Source: Hyphococcus formosus
Lineage (GTDB): Bacteria > Pseudomonadota > Alphaproteobacteria > Caulobacterales > Parvularculaceae
Direction of reading: 5' to 3'
Assembly (NCBI RefSeq): GCF_046736345.1
Contig: NZ_CP157210.1
Location: forward strand, 310,001 to 374,000
DNA: 64,000 nt
How positions within the stretch are numbered: position 1 is the stretch's first letter; each line of letters starts with the position of its first letter. Positions 1 through 8,736 of this stretch are shown here, piece by piece. Position numbers and translations under genes: made by a program. The notes below the pieces were generated by a model. That model worked only from the letters and a program-made list of their open reading frames with translations. It was not told where the DNA came from and ran no database searches.

Positions 1-537
1 CCTACGATCAAGGCGGATGCATCTGGTTTTGCTGCATTCCTCGAAGGGTCCGGCGATGTTCTGGCGCAAGCAAACCGTTTGTTATCGGATGAAAATATCG
101 AAGGCATCGCCAGTATTATTTCCAATGTCGAAACGCTTACCGGTGCATTCGCAGAAAACAGCGATGAAATCGGTACGACCCTCAAGAACATCGATGCCAT
201 TACCGCAGATCTTGCGGAGGTGACGGACAAGCTCGATGCCGCGGCGACGGGGCTTCAAACCTTCATGGAAGAAGATGCGCCGGCGACGATGGCCGAGGTC
301 GAGGCATTGCTTCAACAATCGCGCGCATTGGTGGAGGATCTTCGCGGTATCGCCGATGAGAACCGCTCGTCGATCCGTGTGTTTGCGGATCAAGGACTGG
401 GGCAGGTTGCGCCGGCATTATCCGAGGCGCGTCGTTTGTTCCGCACGCTTGATGCAATGTTGCGCGAGATTGATCGCGATCCGAACGCATATTTCTTCGG
501 CGAACGCGCGCCAGAATATGCAGGGAGTGACAACTAA
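1..537 (+). CDS. MCE-family lipid-transport protein, C-terminal part (5' end outside window)
   Basis: The reading frame is open from base 1 and ends at TAA 535-537, giving the last 178 residues. The visible part is a long helical, heptad-like region rich in Ala, Asp, Glu and Leu. This is the usual C-terminal half of PqiB/MlaD-type MCE proteins, which sit in the inner membrane with the MCE domain in the periplasm and carry lipids between membranes with an MlaE/MlaF-type ABC transporter. The MCE domain itself is outside the window, so the family call rests partly on the next gene, a transport-auxiliary lipoprotein whose start codon shares one base with this stop codon. Confident as MCE-type; the subtype is not determinable. 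Confidence 0.75.
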   Translation, partial: PTIKADASGFAAFLEGSGDVLAQANRLLSDENIEGIASIISNVETLTGAFAENSDEIGTTLKNIDAITADLAEVTDKLDAAATGLQTFMEEDAPATMAEVEALLQQSRALVEDLRGIADENRSSIRVFADQGLGQVAPALSEARRLFRTLDAMLREIDRDPNAYFFGERAPEYAGSDN

Positions 538-1148
538 TGAGATTGTTTCTGCGCCTGATTGGCGGCATGGCCGCATTGTCGTTGATGGGCTGCGTTTCTG
601 TTTTGCCAGAAGCCGCGCCGCCTAAACCGCGTTTCCATATCACGCCCGCGAATGTCAGCACGATCGAGGGGGATACGCTCGCCTGGTCATTAGTGATCGA
701 CGATCCGCGCGCGACCCGGGTTTACGACACGGTTCGTATTGCGGTGACACCCGCGCCGGGGCGTACGGAATATCTAGGCGGGGCCGAATGGGCTGATCGC
801 GCACCGCGATTGTTCCAAACGGCACTTGTGCAGACCTTTGAAGATGCTGGTCGGATTATTGCGGTTGGCGATCGCAATGCGATCCCTGTTGCTGACCTTG
901 TTCTTCAGACCGATATTCGCCGCATGGATCTGGCGGTCAATGCAGGTAACGAACAAGCGGTCGTATCGATTTACGCACGGCTGAGCGACGGTAAGGGAAA
1001 TGTCTTCGCCGCAAAACGGTTTGATGCGCGCGCGGCTGCAATTTCAACGAAACCCGCTGATGTATATGCCGCGTTTGATAATGTGTTTGGCGAAATTCTC
1101 GTAGACCTCGTGCGATGGAGTTACGAGGAAGGAAACGCGGCGCAATAA
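537..1148 (+). CDS. ABC-type transport auxiliary lipoprotein (PqiC/DUF330-like)
   Basis: 203 residues. The N-terminus is a lipoprotein signal with a lipobox ending Leu-Met-Gly-Cys19, so the mature protein should be lipid-anchored, probably in the outer membrane. The body resembles the auxiliary lipoproteins paired with MCE transporters (PqiC in Escherichia coli), with the typical arrangement of an N-terminal strand, the LVQTFED-type helix and a conserved ADLVLQTDIR region. The ATG lies in TAATG, sharing one base with the stop of the MCE gene, so the two are translationally coupled. Likely role: the outer-membrane end of a lipid shuttle. The family is recognised from sequence character and context. 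Confidence 0.8.
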   Translation: MRLFLRLIGGMAALSLMGCVSVLPEAAPPKPRFHITPANVSTIEGDTLAWSLVIDDPRATRVYDTVRIAVTPAPGRTEYLGGAEWADRAPRLFQTALVQTFEDAGRIIAVGDRNAIPVADLVLQTDIRRMDLAVNAGNEQAVVSIYARLSDGKGNVFAAKRFDARAAAISTKPADVYAAFDNVFGEILVDLVRWSYEEGNAAQ

Positions 1149-1178
1149 TCGCGCCGCTAATTCCTGACGGTCCGAGAT

Positions 1179-1583
1179 TTATTGGATTGCTGTTTTCAGC
1201 CAGAAATTCAAAATATTGCTGACCATCTTGGTGCTCATGTCAAAGCCGATGGGTTTGACCACATAGGCGTTTGCAAAATTCTTATAGCAAAATTGAATGT
1301 CTTCATCGCTTTCCGATGTAGACATCATGACGACGGGAATAGACCGGAGACAGTCATCGGATTTGATTTTGCTGAGCGCTGTTCTGCCGTCCATACGCGG
1401 CATGCGAATATCCATTAAAATAAGGTCTGGTCGATTGTTCGAAAGCATTTTCAGGGCATCTTCGCCCTCGGTCGCGCGCATGGTTTTTATGTCGGATGAA
1501 TAAAGTTCAATCGCTTTTTCGAGTGCGATCGCGTCGATATCGTCGTCTTCGACCAGCATTACAGTATTGGGCTGATTATGCAT
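1179..1583 (-). CDS. Single-domain response regulator (Rcp1/CheY-like receiver)
   Basis: 134 residues, all receiver domain with no output domain. The acidic pocket is Asp13-Asp15, the phospho-acceptor is Asp58 in LILMDIRMPRMDG, the switch Ser/Thr is in the VVMMSTS strand near residue 88, and the conserved Lys is Lys110 followed by Pro. This is the layout of Rcp1-type regulators that accept phosphate from a partner histidine kinase and act by protein contact. The gene begins 25 bases after the stop of the histidine kinase at 1609-2937 on the same strand, so that kinase is the likely donor. AGGGGGA lies about 16 bases before the ATG, a long spacing. No target is encoded next to it. Confidence 0.9.
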   Translation of the reverse strand: MHNQPNTVMLVEDDDIDAIALEKAIELYSSDIKTMRATEGEDALKMLSNNRPDLILMDIRMPRMDGRTALSKIKSDDCLRSIPVVMMSTSESDEDIQFCYKNFANAYVVKPIGFDMSTKMVSNILNFWLKTAIQ

Positions 1584-1608
1584 AGTATTATGGAATATCC
1601 CCCTTAGT

Positions 1609-2937
1609 TTACTTTGAAACAGGCATAGTGAAACAGATTCGAGTGCCTTGGGTATAATCTATATCAAGCCAACAATTACCGCCATGACTTTCGACGATGG
1701 ATTTAACCAAGGAAAGGCCAATGCCAACGCCCGGATATTTGCTGTCTTTGCCGTGGAGACGCTCCATCGGCTCAAAAATGCGCTCTGCGTGCTCCGCGGG
1801 AATACCAATTCCGTTATCCGCCACCGAGAACGTCGCCATATTCCCCGTAATGTCACAATCAATCGTAATTTTAGGATGACGGTCGTCATGCGAATATTTC
1901 AAACTGTTGGCGATCAAATTATGAAACACCCGTTTCATGAGCTCCGGGTCAGCATCAATAATTGGTGCGCTGCATTGTTGGATGTCTGCGCCCTTTAATT
2001 CGATCTCGGGCGTCATTTCCTTGATCGTGTCGGCAATTATCGCATTCGCGTTCAGGCGCGATATTTCCGGTTTTTGAAATCCGGTTTTGGTGAATTCCAA
2101 AAGGCTTGTGCATAAGAGATGCATGCGCTCGGTGGCTTGTTTAATCCGGCTGATATGATTTGAAACTTTCTCCGGGTGTTCAATGTCCTGCTGCAGCATG
2201 TCGGACGACAGGCTTATATGGCGAATTGGCGATTTCAAATCATGCGAAGCAATGCCCGCAAATTGGCGCAGCGCGAGATTGGAACGGGAGAGGCTGGCAT
2301 TCGTGTCGGAGAGGTCTTCATTCGCTTTTGCAAGCTTTGCGGACTGAGTTGCAAGATTGTTCAGTGTAATGCAGAAATATATCACGCCGAACATCAAAAG
2401 AATAAAAATGATCTGGAGCTGAATTTTTATTGCTTTTTCCAACCGACCCAGCCGTTCATTGATGATGTTGGTGGTTGAGCTTGTGAGCGCATTAATTTCT
2501 TCGACCGCATAATCATCGCGATACCGCACTTCTTTATCGATATAAAAAGACCTGACCCCCTCGCTATATAAACGCTCCACCACATCGAGATTGCTCGTGT
2601 AGGTGGTGACCATTTTTTTGGTCTGCGGCAGGGAAAAAGCGCTTCCGATGTCGTCAGACAATGTTTCGAGCCGGTCTATCAGCTCTAATGCGCGCGCAGA
2701 ATTTTCGCGCGCGGATTGGGCATAGTGTTTTTCGTCGGGGCGAAGGACGTAGTTCTTGAAATTGTGGATTAATCCACCAAACCCGATTTCCTGCTGTAAT
2801 TCCAAACTCGTCGCGTAAACATCAACCGTGGTCATGCGCAGTTGTTCAATACGGGTGCGCTCGGCGTCCAGATAAAAGAACTCCGAGATGGCCAGCAGGG
2901 CCAGAATGACTGCGATGATCTTCCAGTTGATATTCAT
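1609..2937 (-). CDS. Membrane sensor histidine kinase
   Basis: 442 residues from the ATG at 2937, which has AAGGA upstream; an in-frame TTG 18 bases further out is less likely. Domains: transmembrane helix about 5-23, a helical periplasmic sensor region about 24-170 (CHASE3-like in size and character), second transmembrane helix about 173-192, coiled coil, then HisKA with phospho-acceptor His232 in the ASHDLKSP H-box. HATPase follows with N-box Asn344, G1 DNGIG at 374 and G2 GVGIG at 403. It forms a two-gene unit with the receiver protein downstream and probably phosphorylates it. A 9-bp inverted repeat lies about 70 bases before the start. The signal sensed is unknown. Confidence 0.9.
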   Translation of the reverse strand: MNINWKIIAVILALLAISEFFYLDAERTRIEQLRMTTVDVYATSLELQQEIGFGGLIHNFKNYVLRPDEKHYAQSARENSARALELIDRLETLSDDIGSAFSLPQTKKMVTTYTSNLDVVERLYSEGVRSFYIDKEVRYRDDYAVEEINALTSSTTNIINERLGRLEKAIKIQLQIIFILLMFGVIYFCITLNNLATQSAKLAKANEDLSDTNASLSRSNLALRQFAGIASHDLKSPIRHISLSSDMLQQDIEHPEKVSNHISRIKQATERMHLLCTSLLEFTKTGFQKPEISRLNANAIIADTIKEMTPEIELKGADIQQCSAPIIDADPELMKRVFHNLIANSLKYSHDDRHPKITIDCDITGNMATFSVADNGIGIPAEHAERIFEPMERLHGKDSKYPGVGIGLSLVKSIVESHGGNCWLDIDYTQGTRICFTMPVSK

Positions 2938-3005
2938 ACTTGATCCTTGCCGCAATTCGTCTGGAAATCTTCAGTACTGATACAACTATGAACTGTACAC
3001 AAATA

Positions 3006-3028
3006 TATTTATCCCAATAGGATAAATA
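3006..3028. repeat. Perfect 9-bp inverted repeat, candidate operator
   Basis: The arms TATTTATCC (3006-3014) and GGATAAATA (3020-3028) are exact reverse complements separated by five bases. It sits in the AT-rich spacer about 70 bases before the histidine-kinase start codon and downstream of the coiled-coil gene. There is no T-run after it, so it does not look like a terminator; a dimeric-regulator operator is the simplest reading. The regulator is unknown. Confidence 0.4.
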
Positions 3029-3090
3029 CTGCGTAAAGTTTTGATTAATAAGTTATATTATCAGTAAGTGCGCGAATTTATGCAGTAAAA

Positions 3091-5559
3091 TCAAGCGAAA
3101 TAGCCCACAGTTGCACCAATGAGCAAGTACACTCGTCCTAACGGTGAGCTGAGATACTCTTCCAATTCTTCGTCAGCCGTTTCCGAAGTCGTGGCGTCTT
3201 CGAGGAGCTTTTCAAACCCTTGAAGGAATTGATGGACGCTATTTTCAAAATCCCGGTCGCGCGCAGATTCAGTACGTATGCGGCGTTTTACATCCGCTTC
3301 ATTGAGACGCAAAATCCGGTTCGCAAAGACATTGCGATCCCCATGGTCAAACCGTTCCTGTAACGCAGGCGGCGGATCACCATATAGCCGCGTCTCCAGC
3401 TCATAGGTAAAGTCTTGCAACGAAGCGATGATCTGGATTGCGTCTTCCGCATCCTGATCCGTTTTTGCCGTGCGTGTTTTTTCTGCTTCGGCTTTTTTTG
3501 CAGCAGCGCCTAAATCGAGGGGAGCGCCATCATCGGCAGCATCAAGGATCTCCCGCCAGGAGACATCACTTTTCAGCCGCTTTTGTTTTTTCTCTTGCAC
3601 TGGCGGCGGTGTTTTCTGTTTGGCTGCGGTGACCGATGGCTCGTTCCGTTTGGTCTGTTTTGCCGGGCGTCGCTCGGCGATGTCGCGCGCCAATTCCTCA
3701 AGCCGCGCCGCGCCGGGATTGGCGGCTGCTTTTTTCGGTGCGGGTGCCGGGCCAGGGGCAGGCGCAGGTGCTGGCTTTGGCGGCTGCCGTTTCTTTGCTT
3801 CCACAGGCGGGCTTTTCTTGCGGGCCACACCACCAAGATCGAGAGTCTGGTGCGACTCGCTCACCGCTTTTTTGATGGTTTCAGCGTCGGCTTGTTTTTG
3901 GGCCGTTTCCGCCGCGCGTTTTTTCTCTGCGGCTTGCCGGTCGGCGCGGGCCTGCATCTCGTTTTGAGCCTGTGCGAGACGGGCCGAGGCTTCCTGCTCG
4001 CGCAATTGCGCTTCGGCCAAGCGTGACAGCCGGTCTGTTTGGGAGGCAATGGCCTCGGCCAATCGGTCGGCGCGTTTGCGCTGCTCGTCGATCAGGGATT
4101 CAAGGCGCTCATTCTCTTGTTCGAGGGCAGCGCGCGCTTCGGCGAGGGCCTGATTGCGCTCTTCGATGCGCGATGCTTCGCTTTCAGTGAACTTGATCGC
4201 ATCTTCTGATGACTGGCGGGCGCGATCGCTCGCTTCGGCAACGTCGCTTGAGGCTTTGTTTGCCGCTTCGCCGGTTTTCTGCGCTGCTTCGGAGACTTCC
4301 TGTGCGGCTTTGGTAGCTTTTTCTGCGCCGTCTTTTGCGGCAGCAATCGCTTCGGCAGTTGTGCGCGTAATATCTTCGAGCGCTTTGGCGGCGGCGTCTT
4401 GCACGCGCGCAGATTCTTCGCTGGCCGCTTCGATTGCGCTTTGCGTCCCGCGTTCCGCCTGTTGGCGCGCAGTCTCAATTGCCTGATCTGCAGCCTTCTT
4501 TGCTTCTTCCGCAGCGCGTTGCGCGGAGGAGGCAACATTAGCGGCATTGCGCGCAGCTGACTCGGCCGCAGCATCCGCCGCGGCATTCGCGCGTTCAGAG
4601 GCGCGGCGGGTTTCTTCGGCGGAAGCGTCAATCGCCTGCGCAGAGTTACGCATGGATTCGTCAACATCGCGCAGGGCGTCGCGCAGAGATTCGAAGCTGT
4701 TGAATGCGCGCTCCGCGGCTCCTTCGAGGCGCGTCAGGCGTTCGTCAAATTCTCGTTCGGATTGAAGCGACGTGGCTTCTGCGGAATGAAGGCTTTCAAT
4801 CGTTGCGCTTGCTTTTTCGGCAATCGCCGCCGCAAAGCTATCCGCATGCGCATTAAGGCTTTCGGTCAGTTCCATGAGTTTGGAACGCTCGTCGGCAACT
4901 CGCCCGACGGCACCCGTCGCTTTGGTTTCAATTGCCTCGCCGGCAATGCTGATCGCCTCGACCTGTTGCCGGATCATCGCTTCAACGGACGCGAGGCGGG
5001 AGAGGGCGCTGTCGAGTCCTTCATTGAGCGCACTCATATGGGTTTGAACGACGGTGCCAACGCTGCTTTCAACATTCTGAATTGCGGATGCATCGGGCGC
5101 GGTCATGCGCTGCGCAGCGGCAGCGATTGATTCCGCCGCATTCAACATGGTCAGAACGCGCGATAATGCGTAGCCGATAAACAGAACCAGCGCGGGAATG
5201 ATGAACGCCAGCAATAGCGTTTCAAGTTCATACGCCGCCAAAGGCGACCATGGTGTTTCCTGTCCGCTGAGTTGTTCAAGCCGTAAATGGGCGAAGTAAT
5301 TTCCAAGCGGCAGGCCAATGACCACGGAAAAGAAAACGAAAACGGCGGTCAGACGAGAGACCTGCCAGATTTGGCGGCTCATCGAATTCCACTGGCGCTC
5401 GTCATGGCGGATATAGCTGAAATTACCGTCGCTATCGGAGACGGCGTCGCGGCGGTCAGATTCAACAATGCCCTTTAGGCGCATTCGTCCGTTCTTACCG
5501 TTTCCATTTTCGTTATCGCGCACATTCTCGTCTTTCTGGTCGGTCACGGTATTGCTCAC
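3091..5559 (-). CDS. Large membrane-anchored coiled-coil protein, TipN-like candidate
   Basis: 822 residues from a GTG at 5559 preceded by GAAGGCGA; an in-frame TTG at 5634 gives 847 residues but has no ribosome-binding site. Layout: basic/polar N-terminus, two transmembrane helices about 70-91 and 113-135, then some 450 residues of Ala/Glu/Arg/Lys-rich heptads with many ADAA and EEA repeats. A Pro/Lys-rich linker and a compact conserved-looking end of about 120 residues follow, finishing SSPLGRVYLLIGATVGYFA. Two N-terminal membrane helices followed by a very long coiled coil and a small terminal domain is the layout of TipN, the new-pole landmark of Caulobacter (about 890 residues). The TipN link is inference from layout and length; other large coiled-coil envelope proteins cannot be excluded. 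Confidence 0.8.
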   Translation of the reverse strand: MSNTVTDQKDENVRDNENGNGKNGRMRLKGIVESDRRDAVSDSDGNFSYIRHDERQWNSMSRQIWQVSRLTAVFVFFSVVIGLPLGNYFAHLRLEQLSGQETPWSPLAAYELETLLLAFIIPALVLFIGYALSRVLTMLNAAESIAAAAQRMTAPDASAIQNVESSVGTVVQTHMSALNEGLDSALSRLASVEAMIRQQVEAISIAGEAIETKATGAVGRVADERSKLMELTESLNAHADSFAAAIAEKASATIESLHSAEATSLQSEREFDERLTRLEGAAERAFNSFESLRDALRDVDESMRNSAQAIDASAEETRRASERANAAADAAAESAARNAANVASSAQRAAEEAKKAADQAIETARQQAERGTQSAIEAASEESARVQDAAAKALEDITRTTAEAIAAAKDGAEKATKAAQEVSEAAQKTGEAANKASSDVAEASDRARQSSEDAIKFTESEASRIEERNQALAEARAALEQENERLESLIDEQRKRADRLAEAIASQTDRLSRLAEAQLREQEASARLAQAQNEMQARADRQAAEKKRAAETAQKQADAETIKKAVSESHQTLDLGGVARKKSPPVEAKKRQPPKPAPAPAPGPAPAPKKAAANPGAARLEELARDIAERRPAKQTKRNEPSVTAAKQKTPPPVQEKKQKRLKSDVSWREILDAADDGAPLDLGAAAKKAEAEKTRTAKTDQDAEDAIQIIASLQDFTYELETRLYGDPPPALQERFDHGDRNVFANRILRLNEADVKRRIRTESARDRDFENSVHQFLQGFEKLLEDATTSETADEELEEYLSSPLGRVYLLIGATVGYFA

Positions 5560-5842
5560 TCGCCTTCGCTTCAGGCCATAGTCATGGCCGCCCCCCCTGA
5601 GCGAATTACCCAAGGCAATTGAATGGCCGCCCAATTTGGAGGCGTCGCCCGTAAACCTTCCGCATAGCGGAATTTGCGAAGCGCGCCAATTGTTTGAGAG
5701 GAGACTTTATTCGGTTATTTGCCAGTGATCACCCATGATATTCAATAATCCGCAGGAATGGAGACTACACTTTGCTTTCGCGGCTGAGCAGAATCCCGTT
5801 AATTGCAATTTCGTAGGATTTTGAAGGGGAGCGAACAAGTTC

Positions 5843-6685
5843 ATGGAGGTGGCCTCTTCATCGACTGATAATCCGAAATTAGGACCCGCCGGAAAGCCGT
5901 TGCCACAAACGCCATTGCAGCGTTTTGTGGAAAATCAGGTTTTCCAGACCACTGTTCTCGTATTGATCGTAATCAATGCGATTATCCTGGGGGCGGAAAC
6001 CCTTAGCGGCCTCGATGATGTCGCCTTGGGCATTCTCCGAACGCTGGACCACATTATCATTTACGCCTTTGTCATCGAGATCGGCATTCGCATCATCGCC
6101 TATCGGTCTACCTATTTTCGCAATGGCTGGAACCTCTTTGACTTTCTGATTGTCGTGATTTCGATCGGCGCAGCAACCTCTGGCCTTGCGGCGTTGCGGG
6201 CATTCCGGGTTTTACGGGTCTTGCGGGTGATCACGGTTATCCCGCGCATGCGGGTGGTCGTTTCCGCATTGCTGGATTCCATACCCGGGATCGCGTCGGT
6301 TGGCGTGGTGATTCTCCTGATCGTCTATGTTTTCGCGGTGATAGCCGCAAATCTTTATGGCGGTGATCACCCTGAGCTATTTGGTAATGTTTTCAGTGCC
6401 ATGTACACGCTCTTTCAGGTGATGACACTGGAAGGCTGGCCCGATATCGCCTCTGAGGTCTCGAAGACCCATTCGCGGTCATGGATATTTTTTCTCACAT
6501 TTGTGCTGATCGCCACATTTACGATGCTCAACCTGTTTGTCGCAATTGTGGTCCGTGTCGTGGAAGAAGATTCCGAAGAGGACGCCCAAACTGTCATAGA
6601 CGGCCAATCAGCGATCCGGAAAGAAATCAGCGCCTTGCGCGTTGAAATTGAAGCGCTTTCGAAACGTTTGCCGCCTGCATCCTAG
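5843..6685 (+). CDS. Voltage-gated ion channel subunit (NaChBac-like ion transporter)
   Basis: 280 residues, a single six-helix repeat. S1-S3 lie about 32-110. S4 is about 117-137, with arginines repeated every third position (RAFRVLRVLRV) as in a voltage sensor. The pore loop carries the selectivity filter Thr195-Leu-Glu197-Gly-Trp199-Pro, close to TLESWA of NaChBac, the bacterial sodium channel family. S6 (about 214-240) is followed by an acidic stretch and a short coiled coil (SAIRKEISALRVEIEALSKRL region), the tetramerisation helix typical of the family. It therefore probably forms a homotetrameric Na+ channel; ion preference cannot be read with certainty from Gly at the filter position normally Ser. 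It stands alone, with GAAGGGGAG upstream. Confidence 0.9.
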   Translation: MEVASSSTDNPKLGPAGKPLPQTPLQRFVENQVFQTTVLVLIVINAIILGAETLSGLDDVALGILRTLDHIIIYAFVIEIGIRIIAYRSTYFRNGWNLFDFLIVVISIGAATSGLAALRAFRVLRVLRVITVIPRMRVVVSALLDSIPGIASVGVVILLIVYVFAVIAANLYGGDHPELFGNVFSAMYTLFQVMTLEGWPDIASEVSKTHSRSWIFFLTFVLIATFTMLNLFVAIVVRVVEEDSEEDAQTVIDGQSAIRKEISALRVEIEALSKRLPPAS

Positions 6686-6734
6686 CGCGGTATTGAAACG
6701 TAAAAAGCACAAGAAATCCGGAGGAAACGCAGCC

Positions 6735-7907
6735 ATGCTGTCTAATTCCCAAGCCTTCATGAAGTTCGATCTCGATCCCATGATCGAGGAAATGCGCGAG
6801 ATGGTTTCGCGCTGGGCAGCCGACAAATTGGCACCGCGTGCGGCCGAGATCGATGAGAAAAACCTGTTCCCGCGCGACCTTTGGCCAGAGCTGGGGGCGT
6901 TGGGCCTTTTAGGGATCACCGCCGATGAGGAATATGGTGGCTCCGGTCTCGGCTATGTGGCGCATGTGGTCGCCATGGAAGAGATCTCTCGGGCGTCGGG
7001 CGCGGTTGGGCTTTCCTATGGGGCGCATTCGAACCTTTGCGTCAATCAGATCAACCTGAACGGCAATAAAGAGCAAAAAGCGAAATATCTGCCCAAGCTT
7101 GTCTCTGGTGAGCATCTTGGCGCGCTCGCAATGTCAGAGCCCGGTGCCGGTTCCGATGTCGTGTCGATGAAAACCCGCGCCGAGAAAAAAGGCGACCGCT
7201 ATATTTTGAACGGCAACAAAATGTGGATCACCAATGGTCCCGGCGCAGACACGCTCGTGGTCTATGCGAAAACCGATCCGGATGCGGGGCCGCGCGGCAT
7301 CACCGCGTTCCTGATCGAGAAGGGGTTCAAAGGTTTTTCGACGGCGCAGAAGCTCGACAAACTTGGCATGCGCGGCTCCGACACTTGCGAGCTTGTTTTC
7401 GAAGATTGCGAAGTGCCCGAAGAAAATGTGTTGGGCGCGGTCAATGACGGCGTGCGGGTTTTGATGTCGGGGCTTGATTATGAACGCACGGTTCTGGCGG
7501 GCGGTTCAACCGGGATTATGCAGGCCTGTCTTGATGTGGTGATCCCGTATGTGCATGACCGCGAACAGTTCGGCAAACCCATTGGCTCGTTCCAGCTTGT
7601 TCAGGGTAAGCTTGCGGATATGTATGTAACGACCAATGCCGCTAAATCTTATGTCTATCAGGTCGCCAAGGCCTGTGACCGGGGCGAGACCACCCGGCAG
7701 GATGCGGCCGGATGCATTCTCTTTGCGGCAGAAAAAGCAACGCAAGTGGCGCTTGATGCGATCCAGCTTTTGGGCGGTAACGGCTATATCAATGAATATC
7801 CAACCGGACGGCTTCTGCGTGATGCCAAACTCTATGAAATTGGCGCAGGTACGTCAGAGGTGCGCCGTATGCTGATTGGCCGCGAGCTTTTTGATCGGAC
7901 AGGGTAA
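6735..7907 (+). CDS. ivd: Isovaleryl-CoA dehydrogenase
   Basis: 390 residues from ATG 6735, preceded by GGAGG; an upstream in-frame extension overlaps the channel gene and is rejected. It is an acyl-CoA dehydrogenase with the FAD/substrate motifs LAMSEPGAGSD and WITNGPGAD. The catalytic Glu is Glu250 in GLDYERTVLAGG, the position used by isovaleryl-CoA dehydrogenase, while the C-terminal site that holds Glu in medium-chain enzymes reads YEIGAGTSEVRR. It oxidises isovaleryl-CoA to 3-methylcrotonyl-CoA in leucine breakdown and passes electrons to ETF. The usual partners (methylcrotonyl-CoA carboxylase genes) are not adjacent. An intrinsic terminator follows at 7946-7976. Confidence 0.92.
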   Translation: MLSNSQAFMKFDLDPMIEEMREMVSRWAADKLAPRAAEIDEKNLFPRDLWPELGALGLLGITADEEYGGSGLGYVAHVVAMEEISRASGAVGLSYGAHSNLCVNQINLNGNKEQKAKYLPKLVSGEHLGALAMSEPGAGSDVVSMKTRAEKKGDRYILNGNKMWITNGPGADTLVVYAKTDPDAGPRGITAFLIEKGFKGFSTAQKLDKLGMRGSDTCELVFEDCEVPEENVLGAVNDGVRVLMSGLDYERTVLAGGSTGIMQACLDVVIPYVHDREQFGKPIGSFQLVQGKLADMYVTTNAAKSYVYQVAKACDRGETTRQDAAGCILFAAEKATQVALDAIQLLGGNGYINEYPTGRLLRDAKLYEIGAGTSEVRRMLIGRELFDRTG

Positions 7908-7945
7908 AATTTCAGGTTCGGTTCGCGCCCAAAAATATGATATAG

Positions 7946-7976
7946 GCCGCATTCCCGAATAGGGGTGCGGCTTTTT
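7946..7976 (+). terminator. Intrinsic terminator after ivd
   Basis: GCCGCA (7946-7951) pairs with TGCGGC (7966-7971), with an inner CCC/GGG pairing and a T5 run immediately after. It lies 39 bases after the ivd stop and 40 bases before the next start codon, so the following gene needs its own promoter or read-through. Confidence 0.75.
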
Positions 7977-8016
7977 CAATGTGGCCGGTAATTTTCCGTA
8001 TTTGAAAAACTTGTCG

Positions 8017-8736
8017 ATGAAAAACGATCAAAAAACCTTCGGTCTCGCCCAGGGCGACCGCCTGACATGGCGTTATGAAGTCATTGAATGTCTCGGCGCG
8101 GGGACCGAGGGTGAGGTCTATAAGATCCGGGAGCGCGCGACGGGCCTGACCCGTGCGGCCAAGCTCTATTTCAAGAGCAAGGAACATAATGCCAAACGTT
8201 TCGTGCGATATGCCCGCAAGCTAGACGCCCTGCGCGATTGCGACATCGTTATCAAATATCTCCACGCTGACGAGGTGTGGATCAATGACCGGTTCATTTT
8301 TTGCCTGATCTCAGAATATTTCGGTGGGGCGCTATTGGATGACCTTCAGGCCAGCTATCGCGGCGGCAAAATGCCGGCCTTTGAGGCGCTCAACATCATT
8401 CATGCCTTGGCAAGCGGTATTGAGGAAATCCATGCCCGCAAGGAGTTCCACGGCGACCTTCACAAGGGCAATATCTTTGTCGAGCGACGCGGCGTGTTTT
8501 TTCAGTTGCGCACCATCGACTTTCACGAATGGGGCCGAACACCGGCGGTCGAGCGCCGTTCAGATATACTCGCCATAACGCGATTGCTTTATGATCTCAT
8601 CGGCGGACGGGCCAATTACAAAAACCAGCCGCAAGTCATCAAAGACATCTGCATGGGCAACCGCTCTGATTTGATCCTCAAGAAATTCCCGACGATCTTC
8701 CATCTACGGGCGCATCTCGAAACTTTTGAGTGGTAA
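8017..8736 (+). CDS. Atypical protein-kinase-like protein
   Basis: 239 residues from ATG 8017; an in-frame GTG at 7981 would begin only five bases after a terminator. Kinase landmarks: glycine loop GAGTEGEVYKI about 27-37, likely ATP Lys49 in AAKLYF, catalytic loop HGDLHKGN with Asp147, and the metal site Asp168-Phe-His instead of DFG. The HGDLHxGN loop is closer to the aminoglycoside/choline-kinase and ABC1 type than to HRD kinases. The C-lobe is short. There is no membrane segment or extra domain, and no phosphatase or substrate gene nearby. It is probably a cytoplasmic Ser/Thr-like or small-molecule kinase; the substrate is unknown. Confidence 0.75.
   Translation: MKNDQKTFGLAQGDRLTWRYEVIECLGAGTEGEVYKIRERATGLTRAAKLYFKSKEHNAKRFVRYARKLDALRDCDIVIKYLHADEVWINDRFIFCLISEYFGGALLDDLQASYRGGKMPAFEALNIIHALASGIEEIHARKEFHGDLHKGNIFVERRGVFFQLRTIDFHEWGRTPAVERRSDILAITRLLYDLIGGRANYKNQPQVIKDICMGNRSDLILKKFPTIFHLRAHLETFEW

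Noticed and set aside
3470..3967. Rightward open frames of 147 and 165 codons opposite the coiled-coil gene
   Set aside because: They are antisense shadows of the Ala/Lys/Pro-rich region; their composition is Arg/Ala/Phe-biased and they have no ribosome-binding site or family features.
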